DNA of 64,000 bases from Mauremys mutica (GCF_020497125.1 NC_059074.1:194030915-194094914), one strand, 5' to 3'. Shown: positions 1-12,259, counted from the first letter of the stretch. Numbers and translations: made by a program. The notes: a model not told the origin generated them from the sequence alone.

Positions 1-531
1 GAAAATAAAGCAATTAGTTTTTGGCAATGCAGCATCCTTTCCAATTTACATTAAAAAATGCAGTTAATAGAAAACTAACATATTTGGGGGCCCTAAAATT
101 TCATCTTCAGTAAAAATGAACAAAAATCAAACAGACTCCCACCTTTCCTCTTTGTTAGACAGTTTAAAATTAGATTGGGTGACTAATGCAGATAAAAATA
201 TTCTGCAAATATTCATTTGCGTCAGCCACGTCATCCAGTTTCCTGACACAAGTGTTTGCAGAAAGCAACCTTCAAAGCAACTGCCAGTGTTTACTTTGGA
301 AGAGTTTTTGTGCTCACCCAATCTAGGAACAGAAACAACTGCAGGTGACTTATGGGACCAGTCGTAACTACGTAATACAGCTCAGATTTAGAATATCCAT
401 GGTGAATTCATAGCAGAAAACATTTGAAAAGGCTTTTGTCAAATACACTTGAACTACAAATACAGCTGAAGAAACTGAAAACTACTTGTGGATAAAAAGA
501 ACTCAGATAGTTAAAATAAATTGTTCACTAT
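1..531. other. AT-rich DNA, no recognised feature
   Basis: No reading frame of coding character, repeat terminus or RNA signature is recognised. The short overlapping open frames on both strands around 116-367 have no family motif and look like chance frames. Confidence 0.5.
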
Positions 532-587
532 GGGCCTGATCCAATGGGAACCTAACCATTCACCTCAAAGGGCTTCGGATCAGGTCC
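532..587. repeat. Short inverted repeat of the 'GGCCTGATCC' family
   Basis: Positions 532-544 read GGGCCTGATCCAA and positions 574-587 read its near inverse, TTCGGATCAGGTCC. This is a mini foldback about 56 bp long. Related copies recur across the window (2.55, 5.2, 11.2, 14.9, 16.6, 35.5 and 59.3 kb), often centred on a CATTGAAGTCAATG-like core. It is probably a very short non-autonomous DNA element common in amniotes. The class is unassigned. Confidence 0.5.
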
Positions 588-2109
588 TATTTGCTCAGCT
601 CCATTTTAAATGTTCCTAGGCTTAATTCTAAGGCTTAATCCTGCAGGCAAAGTTCAGAGTTTATTGGGAGTTTTGCCTGTTTGAAAACTGCTGGATCATC
701 CCATAGAGGGTCAAATACAAGTAGTAATTAAAATAACTCACATGCTGCTAGCATGTCAACTAAAGCAAGCACATCAGGGTCCCAGCATAGATTTTAATTT
801 GCTGCTAAATTACTCATTGATAGAAGCTCATATTTTGCAACTTCATTTTTAGTTAAGCCTAGGAAAAATGCAAGACCCGTATGATTAGCTATTTGATAGG
901 GAGGCTTGCTATCAGTTGGTAGGTATTTATCTCCACTTGCTGCCTGAATTTTCATCATAATAGAAAATATCCATGCTATGTGCACATTAGCAACAACTTC
1001 TAATCCATCTATAGTAGCAAAAAATACCAGTGTTGCGGTGGGGGTAAGGGCTGGATATTTCCCTCCCAGGAAAAAGCTTGTGGGATAGATAAAGTAGGTC
1101 TGAAGCTCCACAAGGGGAGGGGCTTGATGAGTCATGCAGGAATCGAGTTCCCATGCTGGGGGTGGTCATGCTGGGAGAGGGCCCCTACACATTGTTCCTC
1201 TGTCCCCCCAGCAACACAGCTCGGAGGGGACGGTGTTCCTCTTGATTCTTTTCCATCCCTCACATTTCCACTCAGGGTCAATGGTGGTTTGACCAGCATT
1301 AGCCACCAGTCAGTTCTCCTCTCAGAAGTAAGCAAGTTAAGTGGAGCATGCTGAGCTGAGCAGTGTCCCCAGACATCTCACTGCTGCCCCAAGCCTGTGG
1401 AGACTTGAACCTACTGCATTTTCAAGTGTGACTTTCTACAGCCTCAGATGGAGGAGTAGCATGCATCAGAGCATCTGCTCACCCCACCCCCAAATAGTTC
1501 CTTGAGAAAATTCCAGGCAGGTTGGCTCCCATACAGCTGTGGGTCATGGTGGGCATCCAGTCGTAGATGAAAAGTAAATGCAACACTTGTCCAGGTTTAT
1601 TTTGCTCAGTCCATACTGATTATTCTTCTTATGTCTCTGATATCACCGGTTTAGCATAAGACAGTATATGTTAGTGGGTGACATTTTGCACCTCTAATTG
1701 GCATTTTTCAACATAACATCAGACCCAATACTCTCCTCTGTTTCTGTGAATGGAGCTAAAATCTGATGATCCTGGCTGGAAGCTGGGGAACGCAGAACAT
1801 GGAAGAACCTGCCTCCAAGGCATACTCCCTCTTTCCCCCAATAGCCATTCTCTGGCTCTGTGGGCTGAGAGGACGCAGTCTGAGGTCAAGAGTTGGCAGG
1901 GCCGGGGTGACTATACCCCTTTCTCCAATCCATAGGCAAGCCAGAACAGACTAACGCTAGCCAAATTACTATGAACCTTTGGAGTTTCTCCCACCACAGA
2001 TCACACACCCATCCCCTCAAGAGTGTGTTTATGGGGGAGATATACCTGCAGGCAGAGGGAGCACACATGAACTCAGCTCCTGTGGGCAAATTACCTGTGG
2101 GGATGGGGG
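588..2109. other. Gene-free stretch
   Basis: Nothing recognised. The largest open frame (794-1135, minus) has no motif. Positions 1100-1400 are slightly GC-richer but show no element termini. Confidence 0.4.
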
Positions 2110-2117
2110 ATGTAGAG

Positions 2118-2337
2118 CAGTGGGTCTCAAACTTTTTTACCAGCGACCCCTTTCACTTTGCAAGCCTCTGAGTGCGACCCCCCTCCAATAAGTTAAACAT
2201 TCTGTTTAATATATTTAACACCATTATAAAGGCTGGAGGCAAGCAGGGTTTGGGGTGGAGGTTGACAGCTCGCGACCTCCCATGTAATGACCTTGCGACC
2301 CTCTGAGGGGTCCTGACCCCCAGTTTGAGAACCCCCA
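2118..2337. mobile_element. hAT-type MITE, 220 bp, with 8-bp target duplication
   Basis: The element begins CAGTGGGTCTCAAAC and ends GTTTGAGAACCCCCA, which are imperfect terminal inverted repeats of about 15 bp. It is flanked on both sides by ATGTAGAG (2110-2117 and 2338-2345), a perfect 8-bp duplication. Eight-bp duplications and CAG-initial termini are the hallmark of the hAT superfamily. There is no coding capacity, so it would have depended on a transposase supplied elsewhere. The undamaged duplication fixes both ends with confidence. Confidence 0.85.
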
Positions 2338-2454
2338 ATGTAGAGGCACCCATATAGGATCCCTGAATTGGTTGAATTCTCATGACTTCACAGAGGGCAT
2401 CTGTCCCTCAGTGCCATCAACTAACTAGAAGGCAACTCTGGGAGCCAGATCCCC

Positions 2455-2596
2455 AACTGGTGAAAATTGGCATAGCTCCAATGACATCAGCACTACTGGG
2501 AGTACACATTTGTAATGCTTCCACTGACCTCTTTCAGTTAGACATGATCCAAAGCCCAATGGAAAGACCCAAATGTACTTCAAAGGGGTTTGGATC
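2455..2596. repeat. Short inverted-repeat copies of the 'GGATCAGGCCC' family
   Basis: GATCCAAAGCCC at 2546-2557 faces GGGGTTTGGATC at 2585-2596. Just upstream, 2455-2515 contains an AATTGGCATAGCTCCAATGA-type segment of the same dispersed family. These are two small foldback units side by side, non-coding. Confidence 0.45.
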
Positions 2597-3599
2597 AGGC
2601 CCTTACCTGCTCCCTCATCAGTCCTCCAAGCTGGAGTATGGGTGGAGGGGCTTTGGGGGGAAAGTGGAAGCATGCCGTGGGTCCTGTGTTTCCTTTATAT
2701 GAACAACACTCCTCAAAAGGAACAGATTCCCCCCAGAACAGTATCCAAATATCTATTGGTACATTTCCCTCATTCCATGGACAACCAGCCATTCACCCAC
2801 CACGGTAAAATATATTTCCTATTAGTCACAATATATTTACTCCTAATTGTTAGAATTCATTCTTTGGCCACTTTGAACTGATTTATGGATTTGTATTTGG
2901 ACGCTATAGCATTGGTAATGGCAACTTGTCCAATTGATTTTTAATTTCTACTTGGGAAAAAAAAACCCTTATAACTCTTTGAACATATACTCTGTCTATA
3001 CTGGAGTTCATTTGACGCATTTGAGTGAAAGTAGCATTTTAGGTCAAAACCTCTGGAGTCTCAGTCCAGAGGTTCTGAGACCTCAGCCCAGCCATGTGAC
3101 ACACTGGATATTCAGGAACAACACACTTGAGACATGAGCACGTACTCGCACAGTAGCCAATTATTTGAATTAGAGGTGATGAGCACTGCTTTTACAAATT
3201 GGGAGAGAGCATTTTCTTCTAACCATGTAGGCTCACATGTAATAGTCCTGAAAATAAATGTTTAGCTTGAGGAGGCTTCTGCAGCATGGAAACCAGACAG
3301 TGGGTGCAGATCATGTACTCTGCAACTACACATAGAAACTGGAAAACCAAGGAAAAAAACAGAAAAAATGGGCCAAGTTTTGGCCAAGAGAGGGCAATTG
3401 TCCCTAAGTATCATTCTCCATCCCTCTGACCCTGTGCGAGCTCTGAGTATTTGGGGTTTTATAGTCCATGGCTGGTGGGGGAGAGGACAGTGAAAAACTC
3501 CATGATAGCCATCCAAACCTTCAGGGATTTCCACATGGATCATGGTATTAATGCAGCTGCCCTAAGCCATTAAAACCTTCCTGAGGGAATTGAGGTTGG
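2597..3599. other. Gene-free stretch before a minus-strand LTR
   Basis: No coding signal or repeat terminus recognised. The open frame on the minus strand at 3262-3543 has no family motif. Confidence 0.4.
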
Positions 3600-3616
3600 T
3601 TTGTTTTCCTCCAAGT

Positions 3617-4052
3617 TGTGGAGGAAAACAAAGTCCTCACTCTGAGTTTGGAGCAACAAGCCAGAGGCAGGTTTATTTCGAGCAATTGCAATATACACGG
3701 GAGAGTACACAGCAGGTCTCTGTTAGATAAACAATTAGGGCAAGCATTTATACCTTTTGTTACAGTCAATAATGATCAACATCCGCATTTTGTTTATACA
3801 TATTCCTTCCTGATATCTTACTCTTTCTCAGCAGTTCCTGCTACAGTCTGTATTCCATTCTTATCTAACACAAGGTCGAAAAACAGTATCTCTTACAGTT
3901 TTTTTTCACTCGCTTTCCATTTGCCTAGGCCTTCAAGTCTCGCGTTATTAGAGTCAGTGTCAGCCTGACTTTGTTAGCCTGTCTCTTGCTCTATTCCTAA
4001 AGACTAAGATCTCTATGTTCAAATTCCCTTTATCCCTTTCTCCACTTCCACA
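3617..4052 (-). mobile_element. Putative retroviral-type LTR (minus strand), about 436 bp
   Basis: Read on the minus strand, the segment starts TGTGGAAGTGGA and ends TTCCTCCACA, giving TG...CA termini that form a short inverted repeat. It is preceded on that strand by a purine-rich tract (AAAAGAGGAGAG, plus-strand 4053-4064) suitable as a polypurine tract. It carries AATAAA (plus-strand 3672-3677) about 55 bp before its 3' end. This is the layout expected of a 3' LTR downstream of an env gene, and a decayed env-like region does lie immediately upstream (4106-5015). No second LTR is seen, so the assignment rests on termini, polypurine tract and poly(A) signal only. Confidence 0.5.
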
Positions 4053-4105
4053 CTCTCCTCTTTTATGCTTTCAGCACAACTATCAGTCTTAAACCTCCAT
4101 TTTCT

Positions 4106-5015
4106 TCAAACCTTGTATTTCTGATTCCAGATCAAATGGTTCCATCTTATGAGTTTTGGCTGCATGCAACGACAATGCATGGTTAGTATGAACATGGAAG
4201 GTCTATTACGTCCTTTACAACAACAGTAACATAATCCTAAACTAAACAACAACACTAAAAGCATTAACATTCCCATTGTAACAATATTGTAACAATACAT
4301 CATACTTAGTACATAGACACTCTATAGGCGGTATGAAAAGCATACTTTTCAATTTTCTGGACTTCTGGTAGGAGTGAAAGCAAAGTTTGGAAATGATCAG
4401 GTACTAAGGCAGTCCAATTAAAGGGTATCTGAAACTTAAGGGCTGATTGTAAAATTCTATCCGCAGGCCAATAATATTATTGCCTGCAGCAGTGGTGAGA
4501 TTAAAATGTATGTCTTGCGAAGCGGTGGCCTTAACATACACACAGCTATCATTAGCTTGGAAAAGCAGGCATCCTGTCAGGGTAGTTCCTTGTCCCATAC
4601 CCTCCCAACAAACATTGTCCTGAACAGTGACAACTTCCCCAGGCTTCAGTTTACGTACACACTGAAGTTGTGAAGAGTGTCCATTGACTCCCTATCCCTA
4701 TCCAAATGTTCGGTGTTATTCCAGGAGCACTAACTATAAATCGGTTAGGCATACCAGGTAGTTTAATTTCCCAAATGTCTCAGTGAATTATCCAATCCCA
4801 CATGCATCCTCCCCATGGACCAGGCAGGATTCGGTATGTGGAAGCCTACACCCCTCCAATCGGTCTGTATGCTTGAAAGGAGCATTGTGAATGTCTGCAC
4901 TTCCACCCAGAATATCTCCAAGTATGTCTCCAGGGCATAGGTCAGATGATCCTCCTGAGGTATCTGTAAGGGCAGTGGGCCAAGCCTGATGTTCAAGATC
5001 ACTCAGAATGGTCAT
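4106..5015 (-). pseudogene. Decayed envelope-like remnant of an endogenous retrovirus
   Basis: Three short minus-strand open frames (5002-4763, 4598-4404 and 4303-4106, not all in the same frame) lie directly upstream of the polypurine tract and LTR at 3617-4052. The last frame encodes a strongly hydrophobic stretch followed by a cysteine cluster (LGLCYCCCKGR) and a basic tail. This resembles a membrane anchor and cytoplasmic tail of a viral transmembrane subunit. The middle frame contains NxS/T glycosylation-type sites (NDS, NLT). I do not recognise a specific retrovirus genus and do not see the usual fusion or disulfide motif, so much of the gene is deleted or too diverged. The reading is fragmentary, with frameshifts between pieces. 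It could instead be chance open frames beside an LTR. Confidence 0.35.
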
Positions 5016-5210
5016 AAGCTGGTTATTCTGAAAATCCTGAATTTCTGGTATAAACTGAAATAGGTCTTATGACTTTAATGAAGTTATGCTAAGGTACATC
5101 AGCTGGGAATCTGACCCTAATTCTGTGCCTTAGCATTAAATAAGGATTGCATCTGACAAATACCAACATTCCATTATTTAGTCTCTTCTTTTTGTACTAT
5201 GTAAAGTCAA

Positions 5211-5280
5211 GGGCCTGATTCTCCTCTCACTTACAATAATGTAAACCGGGAGTAAGTCCACTAAAGTCAATGGAGGTATG
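5211..5280. repeat. Short dispersed repeat, CACTAAAGTCAATGG core
   Basis: GGGCCTGATTCTCCTCTCAC begins the unit and an AAAGTCAATGGAGG segment ends it. This is the same small dispersed family as at 532, 2546 and 11197. Confidence 0.4.
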
Positions 5281-5309
5281 CAAGTGGAAGACAGGAAAAC
5301 TGCCCTACA

Positions 5310-5730
5310 GTGGGAGACCTGAAAGATGGGAAAGGGTATGAAAGGCAGCAAATTCAAAACCAATACAAGCAAATACTTTTTACATTCCATATAATTAGAT
5401 GGTGGAACTCATTGACACAGGAAGCCATTGTTGCCAAGATCACAGCAAGATCCAAGTTGGACTTGACATTTATATGGATAAAGAATATCCAGAGATATAA
5501 TAATGAAAAGAAAAAATTTGGAAGAGAATTTAAACCTCATGCTGAAGTCTTAAGCCAATCTCTATTAGAGACCAGGATGAGACCTAGTGTGGAGGCAGGT
5601 TATTCCTCTTAGCTGCTGCAGTCTTACACCTTTCGCTGAAGCAAGTGGTATTGGCCACTGTCAGACAGAGAATACTGGACTATATGGGCCTTGAGTCTGA
5701 TCCAGTCCAGCAATTCCTATGATTTCTATA
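5310..5730 (+). mobile_element. Old CR1 LINE, 3' end
   Basis: The open frame 5310-5612 resembles the end of CR1 ORF2, with a WWNSL-type motif followed by a lysine-rich segment matching the 'FKKELDKFM' position of younger copies. The 3' untranslated region contains GGCCACTGTCAGACAGAGAATACTGGACTATATGGG, in which the CR1-typical 'ATACTGGGCTAGATGGACC' block is recognisable. It ends near CAATTCCTATGATTTC. It is heavily diverged and 5'-truncated. Compare the far better preserved copy at 51990-53409. Confidence 0.65.
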
Positions 5731-7252
5731 TAACTAACAAAAAATGTGTGTTCAAAGTATTGTGTTCAAAGTACTGAGCAGAGAGCTCAGTATATCATAT
5801 TTAGTCTACCTAGTTGCAGTGTTGTTAAGGTACTCAATATAAATGCTCTGCTGACAATGGACGTGTGTACCTGCTGTTTTGAACATAATAAAAATATAAT
5901 TTAAAACCCTACTAATTATATGATAGCATCTGAAAGAAGCAGGTCAGGAGGGAAACTTATTAGCTTAGATTCACGTAGGAATAACCTACGTTCTTGATCC
6001 TTCTCAGATTGTGTAGTCACTAGGGAGTTGTCTGGCTGGATGGGATTTTGCACATCTGTCAGCTAAATCAGAGATCCAAATGCAAAACCCAGCATGCAGG
6101 AACATTATGTGGATTTGTGATACTCTCCTGAGGTTTGGGGGGTCCATAAACCAGTGAATGGATTACAAGGAGACATTACTACATTATTTTCATCTGTGAT
6201 AGATATAACTTTCCTCCAATGTTGCTCACAATATTTAAAGGAAAACTACCCATTTCCCACAGATGCCCCCTGTTAAATTTAAAAAAGATAAGCACCATTC
6301 AGGGTGAAGAAATTGAGAAATGTGTCTAAAAATCAGATAATCAGCTTTGGAAACTCCAGACTTCTATGACCAGAATGATGAGTGAAGTTTTCTTTTGATT
6401 TGTTTTGTACAAGAACACACATGACAGAATGCAAATCACTTGTTCAAAATGTGAGGTGGGGGTGCAGTTATAGCTATCTGAGCCATGTAAGATTCATTTG
6501 GGAACATGGAAAACTAGATGAAGACCAGAGGTTCACCTACTCCAGCAGCACAAATCAACTGAAAATTGAACCATGCAGTTTTGTTCACAGGTGTGTTCCT
6601 AATAGTCCAGGCCACACCTCCAAGCACTGTACTTCCCTCATTCTCCAAATGCTTTACAAAGCTATGAATTATGAGGGAGTGTCTCCCTCTGAACTGATGC
6701 AGGGAAGGCCGAGTTATGATGCAGTGAGGAGTTGTCTTCCCCACTCCCTCTGCATTATAACATAGCAAAGGCACATCCTCCTCACCCTCCTGAAGATCCT
6801 TCTGGCTAAGGTGGGAGGCAGTCTATCCCATCAAGTTGCCCTAAAGCTACCTGAAATTCATGGGAAGAGGCAGAGGGGGCTACTCAGCCCCAGGGAGATA
6901 GAGCAGGGGAAAAGCCATCAAAATCCTCCTGTGATAACACCATGAGGTAACATGAGGGCTTCTCGAGTGGGGGTCAGGCAATGAAACCTAGCCCAGGGCT
7001 GGGAGCTACATCTTGGATAGGTTCTGAATTCAGTAAGAAATGTTTGCACAGTCTTAGTTAGACCTGCTGTGTGGACAACATTTGTGCCAACTTCTGGCAG
7101 CCCTACATGTAGCCGAATGCTGCCTTAGGTAACCATGAGGGTTTATCTTACCTCTCCAACATCTGGATGAGCAGCTGTGGCCTCTGCTTCCTGGCAGAGA
7201 CAGCCTTTCCTGGGCTAGTAATCTGATTTGTGGAGTCTGACCCATCTATTTT
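5731..7252. other. Gene-free stretch
   Basis: A small tandem duplication of GTGTTCAAAGTA occurs at about 5750-5777. Otherwise nothing is recognised. The frame at 6382-6765 (plus) and its antisense shadow have no motif. Confidence 0.4.
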
Positions 7253-7488
7253 AGATACTTATATGCCTCCTATTACTATAGTATCTAAGTGCCTCGCAAT
7301 CTTTAATGTACGTATCCTCGTAACACCCTGGGAGGTAGAGAAATGCTATTATCCCTATTTTACAGATGAGGAACCTAGACACAAAGACTCGGTGACTTGC
7401 TGAAGGTCACACAGGAAGTCTGTGGTGGAGTTAGGAATTGAATCCAAGTCCCAGGCTAGTACCCTAACCACTAGACAATCCTGCTCTC
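7253..7488 (-). mobile_element. CORE-SINE / MIR-like element (minus strand)
   Basis: The plus strand carries the MIR-type block ATTTTACAGATGAGGAACC followed by AAGGTCACACAGGAAGTCTG. It then carries a tRNA-derived head in antisense: the reverse complement includes GTCTAGTGGTTAGGG (A box-like) and GGATTCAATTCC (B box-like). This is the organisation of ancient tRNA-derived SINEs with a CORE domain. It is transcriptionally inert by sequence divergence. A second copy, split by another repeat, lies at 61353-61747. Confidence 0.75.
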
Positions 7489-10400
7489 ATCAAAACCCTC
7501 TGGCCAATACAAGAGACCTGTCCTTGTAGGAGAAAACAAAACAGTTCCAACAAAAGTAAACAGCTCTTCGTTCCCCACTCAATAATCCTGTTCCTGTCAG
7601 CACAAGGTTTGCCACACCACTTCTCTAGGTGGCCCCCAAAGTGGCTCCATACCCTCCCTCTACAGAGGCCTTGATCCAGGGATCCTAGCGTGTAAGCAGC
7701 AGACCGTCCCGCTCCACTTCCCAGGTGTCTGCTGCTGGTCATGCCTTCTTCTCACTCTGTCTCTTTGCTAGTTTCTTCCACACAACTTTCACAGGCTCCT
7801 TCATTGGTTTCCTCTCAGCCCAGAACCACTGGTGGTCCTTCCTCAGACCCTGGTCCCTGGAGAGCCCTCCCAGCACCATGCTGCTCTTATCAGCTCTTCC
7901 CCTACTCAGAAAAGGCTGTCTCTAATATTTCCCATCAGGCTTGCCACCCCATTTTTTGCACTCTCAGGCATATTATCAAAGGGTGGTGGAGGAAACTGAG
8001 GCTCAGGTCAGCAGTGCGACGTGATCCCTTTCACAGCCCAGCTCACCCTTGGACAGTAACCTTCCTACTAAATACTAGTACAAATACTACATACTATTAT
8101 CATTCATAATAAGCCAAATCTTGACATCCTTATTTTTGCCTTAACCTCAAGCGGACTACGCACATGCTTAAGTTAAGCATTTGTGTAAGGGCTTAGCTGG
8201 ATCAGGGCCAGAATGTTCAGTCCCTTGTATGAGCCCTCTAACTGTAATTTTCAGACTAGAGTCCCTTTTTCTGATAGGCCACTCAAAAATAGCTGTTCAA
8301 TGGGCTTTCAGTGTGTCCCAAAGAGCAGCAGTGGGCCATCTTATGGAAAAACCATACCAAATACAGAGTAGAATTTCAAGAGCCAATAGACAGACTCTGG
8401 GAGGCAGGACAATAGCATATCTTCCTTACCATTTCCACCCAGTTTTACCTCTGAATATAAGAGAGCTGCTGTATTAATATTAATATTAATTTAAAATCTT
8501 TAATATGGATCAAGCCATCATGGAAGCAGGGGTTAGATGTGGACTCTCTGGCTGACAGCTGCTGACAAAGAACACACATAAAGTACAGTGCAAAGATGTG
8601 GTTAATGTGTGAGTAGCCCACTTTGCACGTGCTAGTTCCCATTTGCATTCACAAACTGGATTTTTGCAGGCACATAGATTGTGTGGGGACAATCCTGCCC
8701 TCCTTTTAAAGTTTGCCCCTAAATCTGCATTTCCGGTGCTCTGTACCTTACTGTACCAGTGCCCCTTACATTTTGGAAAAACAATCTGCTGAGCATACAG
8801 TTTCATCTCTCTGCATTTCTGAGATGGCAACTGTTAGTCCACATCGCCTTAAACATACACAAAAATCATGTTCTCTTCCTAGATGCATTGGGTCACCCTT
8901 TTTTTTGGGAAACTCTTTGATGCTCACAGTCGTAAAGGTCAAGAGCTCTCACTGGTCAAGTTGTGCAATTTAGAGGGGTTTTTTTCCATGCTTATTCTTC
9001 AGCTCAAGAATAATGACACGTTCAGGCTCACAGTGAACACAAGCCATACCAGACAAACAGCAGTCAGCTGGAGATCGCTGAGGAACTTATTCACCAGACT
9101 GTCAAACTGATCACTGTATCTGTATTTTATACTTGAATAGATAGTAGGGCAACACATGAACTGGTTTTTTTAAACTATATCGTGTAAATTCTTTAGCAGG
9201 CCAAACTGTGCGACTCCAAGCACATCCACATTCAAATCAAAGCTGTTTGGTTTTGCTGTTTCAGGTGGCTTCTCTATGAGAAAGGCTCTTTGTATCCTTC
9301 AAATACCTGTTTGAAAACCTGTCATTTTAATTTTAAACCAGTTTAGACCTTACTTGCACAATGACAAGACACTATCTTCTGTTTTGTTTTGTTTTACTTC
9401 ACCTGTTTTCATTTAATAAAAAATGTTCTTTCGTAATCCATGATGGGCTAGAGAATTCCCAAACCATTCAAAATACTTTAAAGTTCTTTTGGGACATAGC
9501 CAGATACTTAATATTGTATTACATTTTATAGTTGTCACTTAATCAAGCTATTTAATATTATAGTACATTTTAAAACTGTCACTTAATCACATTTTCTTGA
9601 CCCTTTTATGTGAATTAAAGATCACTGTAGATAAAAAATGGCATGCTTTAGTTTAAATAGATTCAGTATGTCCAGTTTGACAGTTCCTTCTGAGACATTA
9701 AAAGAATTTTCTGTGATTAATGTGACCCACACACGTTAAATGGTGTAATGTTCCATTTCTTCAGCCATTAGAGGAAACAGCATCAGACAGAAGGAGCCAA
9801 AACTTATCCAACTGTATGTAAAGCTGAAAAAGTCTAAAGATAATGTAGAGCGAGGCACGCTGAGCTAAGAAACTGACTTAAACTGACTCAATATTTTCCT
9901 TTTCCCTGCATCTTGAGAGGAAAAAAATGTTCTCCAATAACACAGTAAGTGCACATTCTACAACAAAAGAAAATCTTGCTCAGAATGGAAATAAACACAC
10001 TTCAGTCAGAGACAGGTGAGCAGAATTATTGTGTGCTTAATATAAATAATTAATAAACATTTATTCTAGTTTTAGAAAAGCTGCCTAAATGGATATTTAC
10101 TCACAAGAACAAAAAAAGGACCTAAGAAAAGTCTATCACTGGAACCATTTTTTATGACTGATAGTTTTGTGCAGTTAATCCAGAACTGCTTCACTGAAAG
10201 ATTTTGTGCTCTTAATTGTTCACTGTCATTGTAAAAATACATTATATGCCTTCACAGAAATGCTTAAAAGGACTGTGGGTGTTTTTAGCCTTGGTGCTCA
10301 GTTCCTACTTGTTTGTTTAATTGATCTGCCTATAATTGTTCCTACTTTGTATCTTAATCTCAAATCAGATGTACAGAGTTTGTTAACAGCTGTGAATATA

Positions 10401-11163
10401 AGTGTTGCCTACTCTTATTGTGTGTTTTTCTTGATAGTTTAATTAGAAGAGGTAAATAATACTCTAATCCATCCAGTAGGACATTTTACAATAACATTGA
10501 TCTTTTGTTTGGCAGCAAATTCGTTTGATAACAGAACAGAATATAATATAACCAAACTGGCGTCAGTAATTCAGCTAGTCAATTAAAAATACTCTGTATA
10601 CAGCACATACACAAACAGTGAACAATAGGGCAAACTAATCATGGTATAACAAGAACCTTCATAGAAATCTGGATGTTGGAGGAGGAGAATGGCTCAAAAT
10701 GTTATTATTTACAAGTACTGCTAATGAAACATATATGGCACGTAAATGCATTTCTTCAAAGCTCCCAGTGTGACCACGTTGAGAAAAGGAAGCCAGACAG
10801 CAAAGACTAGTCACCTATATGGAGGCCTCTCTGTCATTTTCTCCAGTGAGATATTTTGTTACCTCGAATGATGTCATTTTGCACATAGGATGCAATTCAT
10901 GCCTCCCCACTAAAAGTATGAGTAATGGAGCTTTTGCAGAGGACCATGTCGGGGTTGGGCAGATGGGATCTAGCGCCTTAACCCGGAGAAGAAATTCTCT
11001 CTACCAGTCAACTCCAACTGCCCTTTCCAGCTGTTTTGGGACTGGTACAAAGAACCTCTACACGGCATGTGTAGAGACCTACTGAACTGGGACAAATGTT
11101 ATATTTTCTCTGTTGTTAAAACATAATAGCTAAGTTGAGGGCCATAGAGGATTGCTGATATTT
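7489..11163. other. Gene-free stretch
   Basis: No exon, promoter or element terminus recognised, apart from the tandem duplication at 9508-9589. The open frames at 7464-7742, 7741-8109, 8181-8477 and 8510-8830 have no motif and overlap one another on both strands. Positions 9100-10600 are AT-rich unique-looking DNA. Confidence 0.4.
9508..9589. repeat. Two-copy tandem duplication, 44-bp period
   Basis: A 38-bp segment at 9508-9545 is repeated at 9552-9589 with 33 of 38 positions identical. Both copies start TTAATATT and end TGTCACTTAATCA. This is a local duplication with no coding content. Confidence 0.75.
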
Positions 11164-11187
11164 ACACACACACACACACACACACAC
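11164..11187. repeat. (AC)12 microsatellite
   Basis: An uninterrupted AC dinucleotide repeat of 24 bp. Confidence 0.95.
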
Positions 11188-11196
11188 GGCCACATC

Positions 11197-11261
11197 CTCA
11201 GTCACTGTAAATTGGCAGTCTAGCTCCTCTGAGATCAATACACCAATTCACACTAGTTGAG
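11197..11261. repeat. Short foldback repeat, CTGTAAATTGG...CCAATTCACA
   Basis: CTCAGTCACTGTAAATTGG at 11197-11215 is mirrored by CCAATTCACACTAGTTGAG at 11243-11261, with several mismatches. It belongs to the same small dispersed inverted-repeat group seen at 532 and 2455. Confidence 0.55.
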
Positions 11262-12259
11262 AATCTGGCCATATGAACTGATTCATAACCTTTAATACTG
11301 TTAATCTATTAGGGGGTATCATGAGGTTTAGTTAGTTAATGTCAGTAGAGTGCTTTCACCATATGAAAGGCTGTAACGTGGCAAGTATTATTTTTACTAG
11401 GTAAAAGTATGTTCTCATGACTATTACCTTCGATCTCCCTCCCTCCGCCTCTCCTGTTGTTTGCCACTATAACTTGTTATGTGAAATTACACTGTAAGCT
11501 CCTTGGGGCATAGACAGAGTCATTTTTGTGTGTTTGTAAAGTGATTGGCACAAATGGGCCCTCAATGCTGGTTGAGGCCTTTGGGCACGACTGTAGCATA
11601 AACAATTACCACCCTCTGTACATTTCTTTCCAGTTTGAATCCAAATTGCAGAAATGCTGCTGGCTGTATTTTGTAAGCAAATGTTTTGCAACTCGGAAAT
11701 ATGTGAGCTTGAACAACATATTTCACCTCCTCTCCATGAACAAATATGGGTGTTCCTCATGATGCTATTTGCTCTTCAGTTTAAAATACAAACATAGATA
11801 AAAACTGAAGGGAATGCCTTTTTCTTTACACTCCTGTATTAGGTACTTAGTATTCACCCTAACTCCTATGCGAAAGGATCACAACAGCTGTAAACTCAGA
11901 AACCCACTGTAACTCCTCGATGGAAGAACACGCCTAGATTGTGTACCAAGATGTGTTTGTAAATTGTCTGTATGACCTTTAAGTTGGTTTTGTATTGCCT
12001 TCCTCATCAATTCTCATGCCAGCACTGTATTTGCTATTGAAATACAAAATTAAATTTCTCTGCCACATACAGTACAACACTGGTCTTACCTGTTGGGGAA
12101 ATATATTTGATGACCTTATTGGTCTAAAAAGTTTTTACATAGCTTTGTTTTAATCTCTCTTTAGCTTTTCTCTCAAGACTCCCATATATGACACTATTAG
12201 AATTCTTTCCCTATCTTTCTACTTGCCACCTCCTTCCCTATTTTTTTGTTCTTTGGCTA

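Noticed and set aside
794..1135. 113-residue minus-strand open frame near the left end
   Set aside because: No recognisable domain, no flanking splice signals with continuing frame, and overlapped by another antisense frame. Likely chance.
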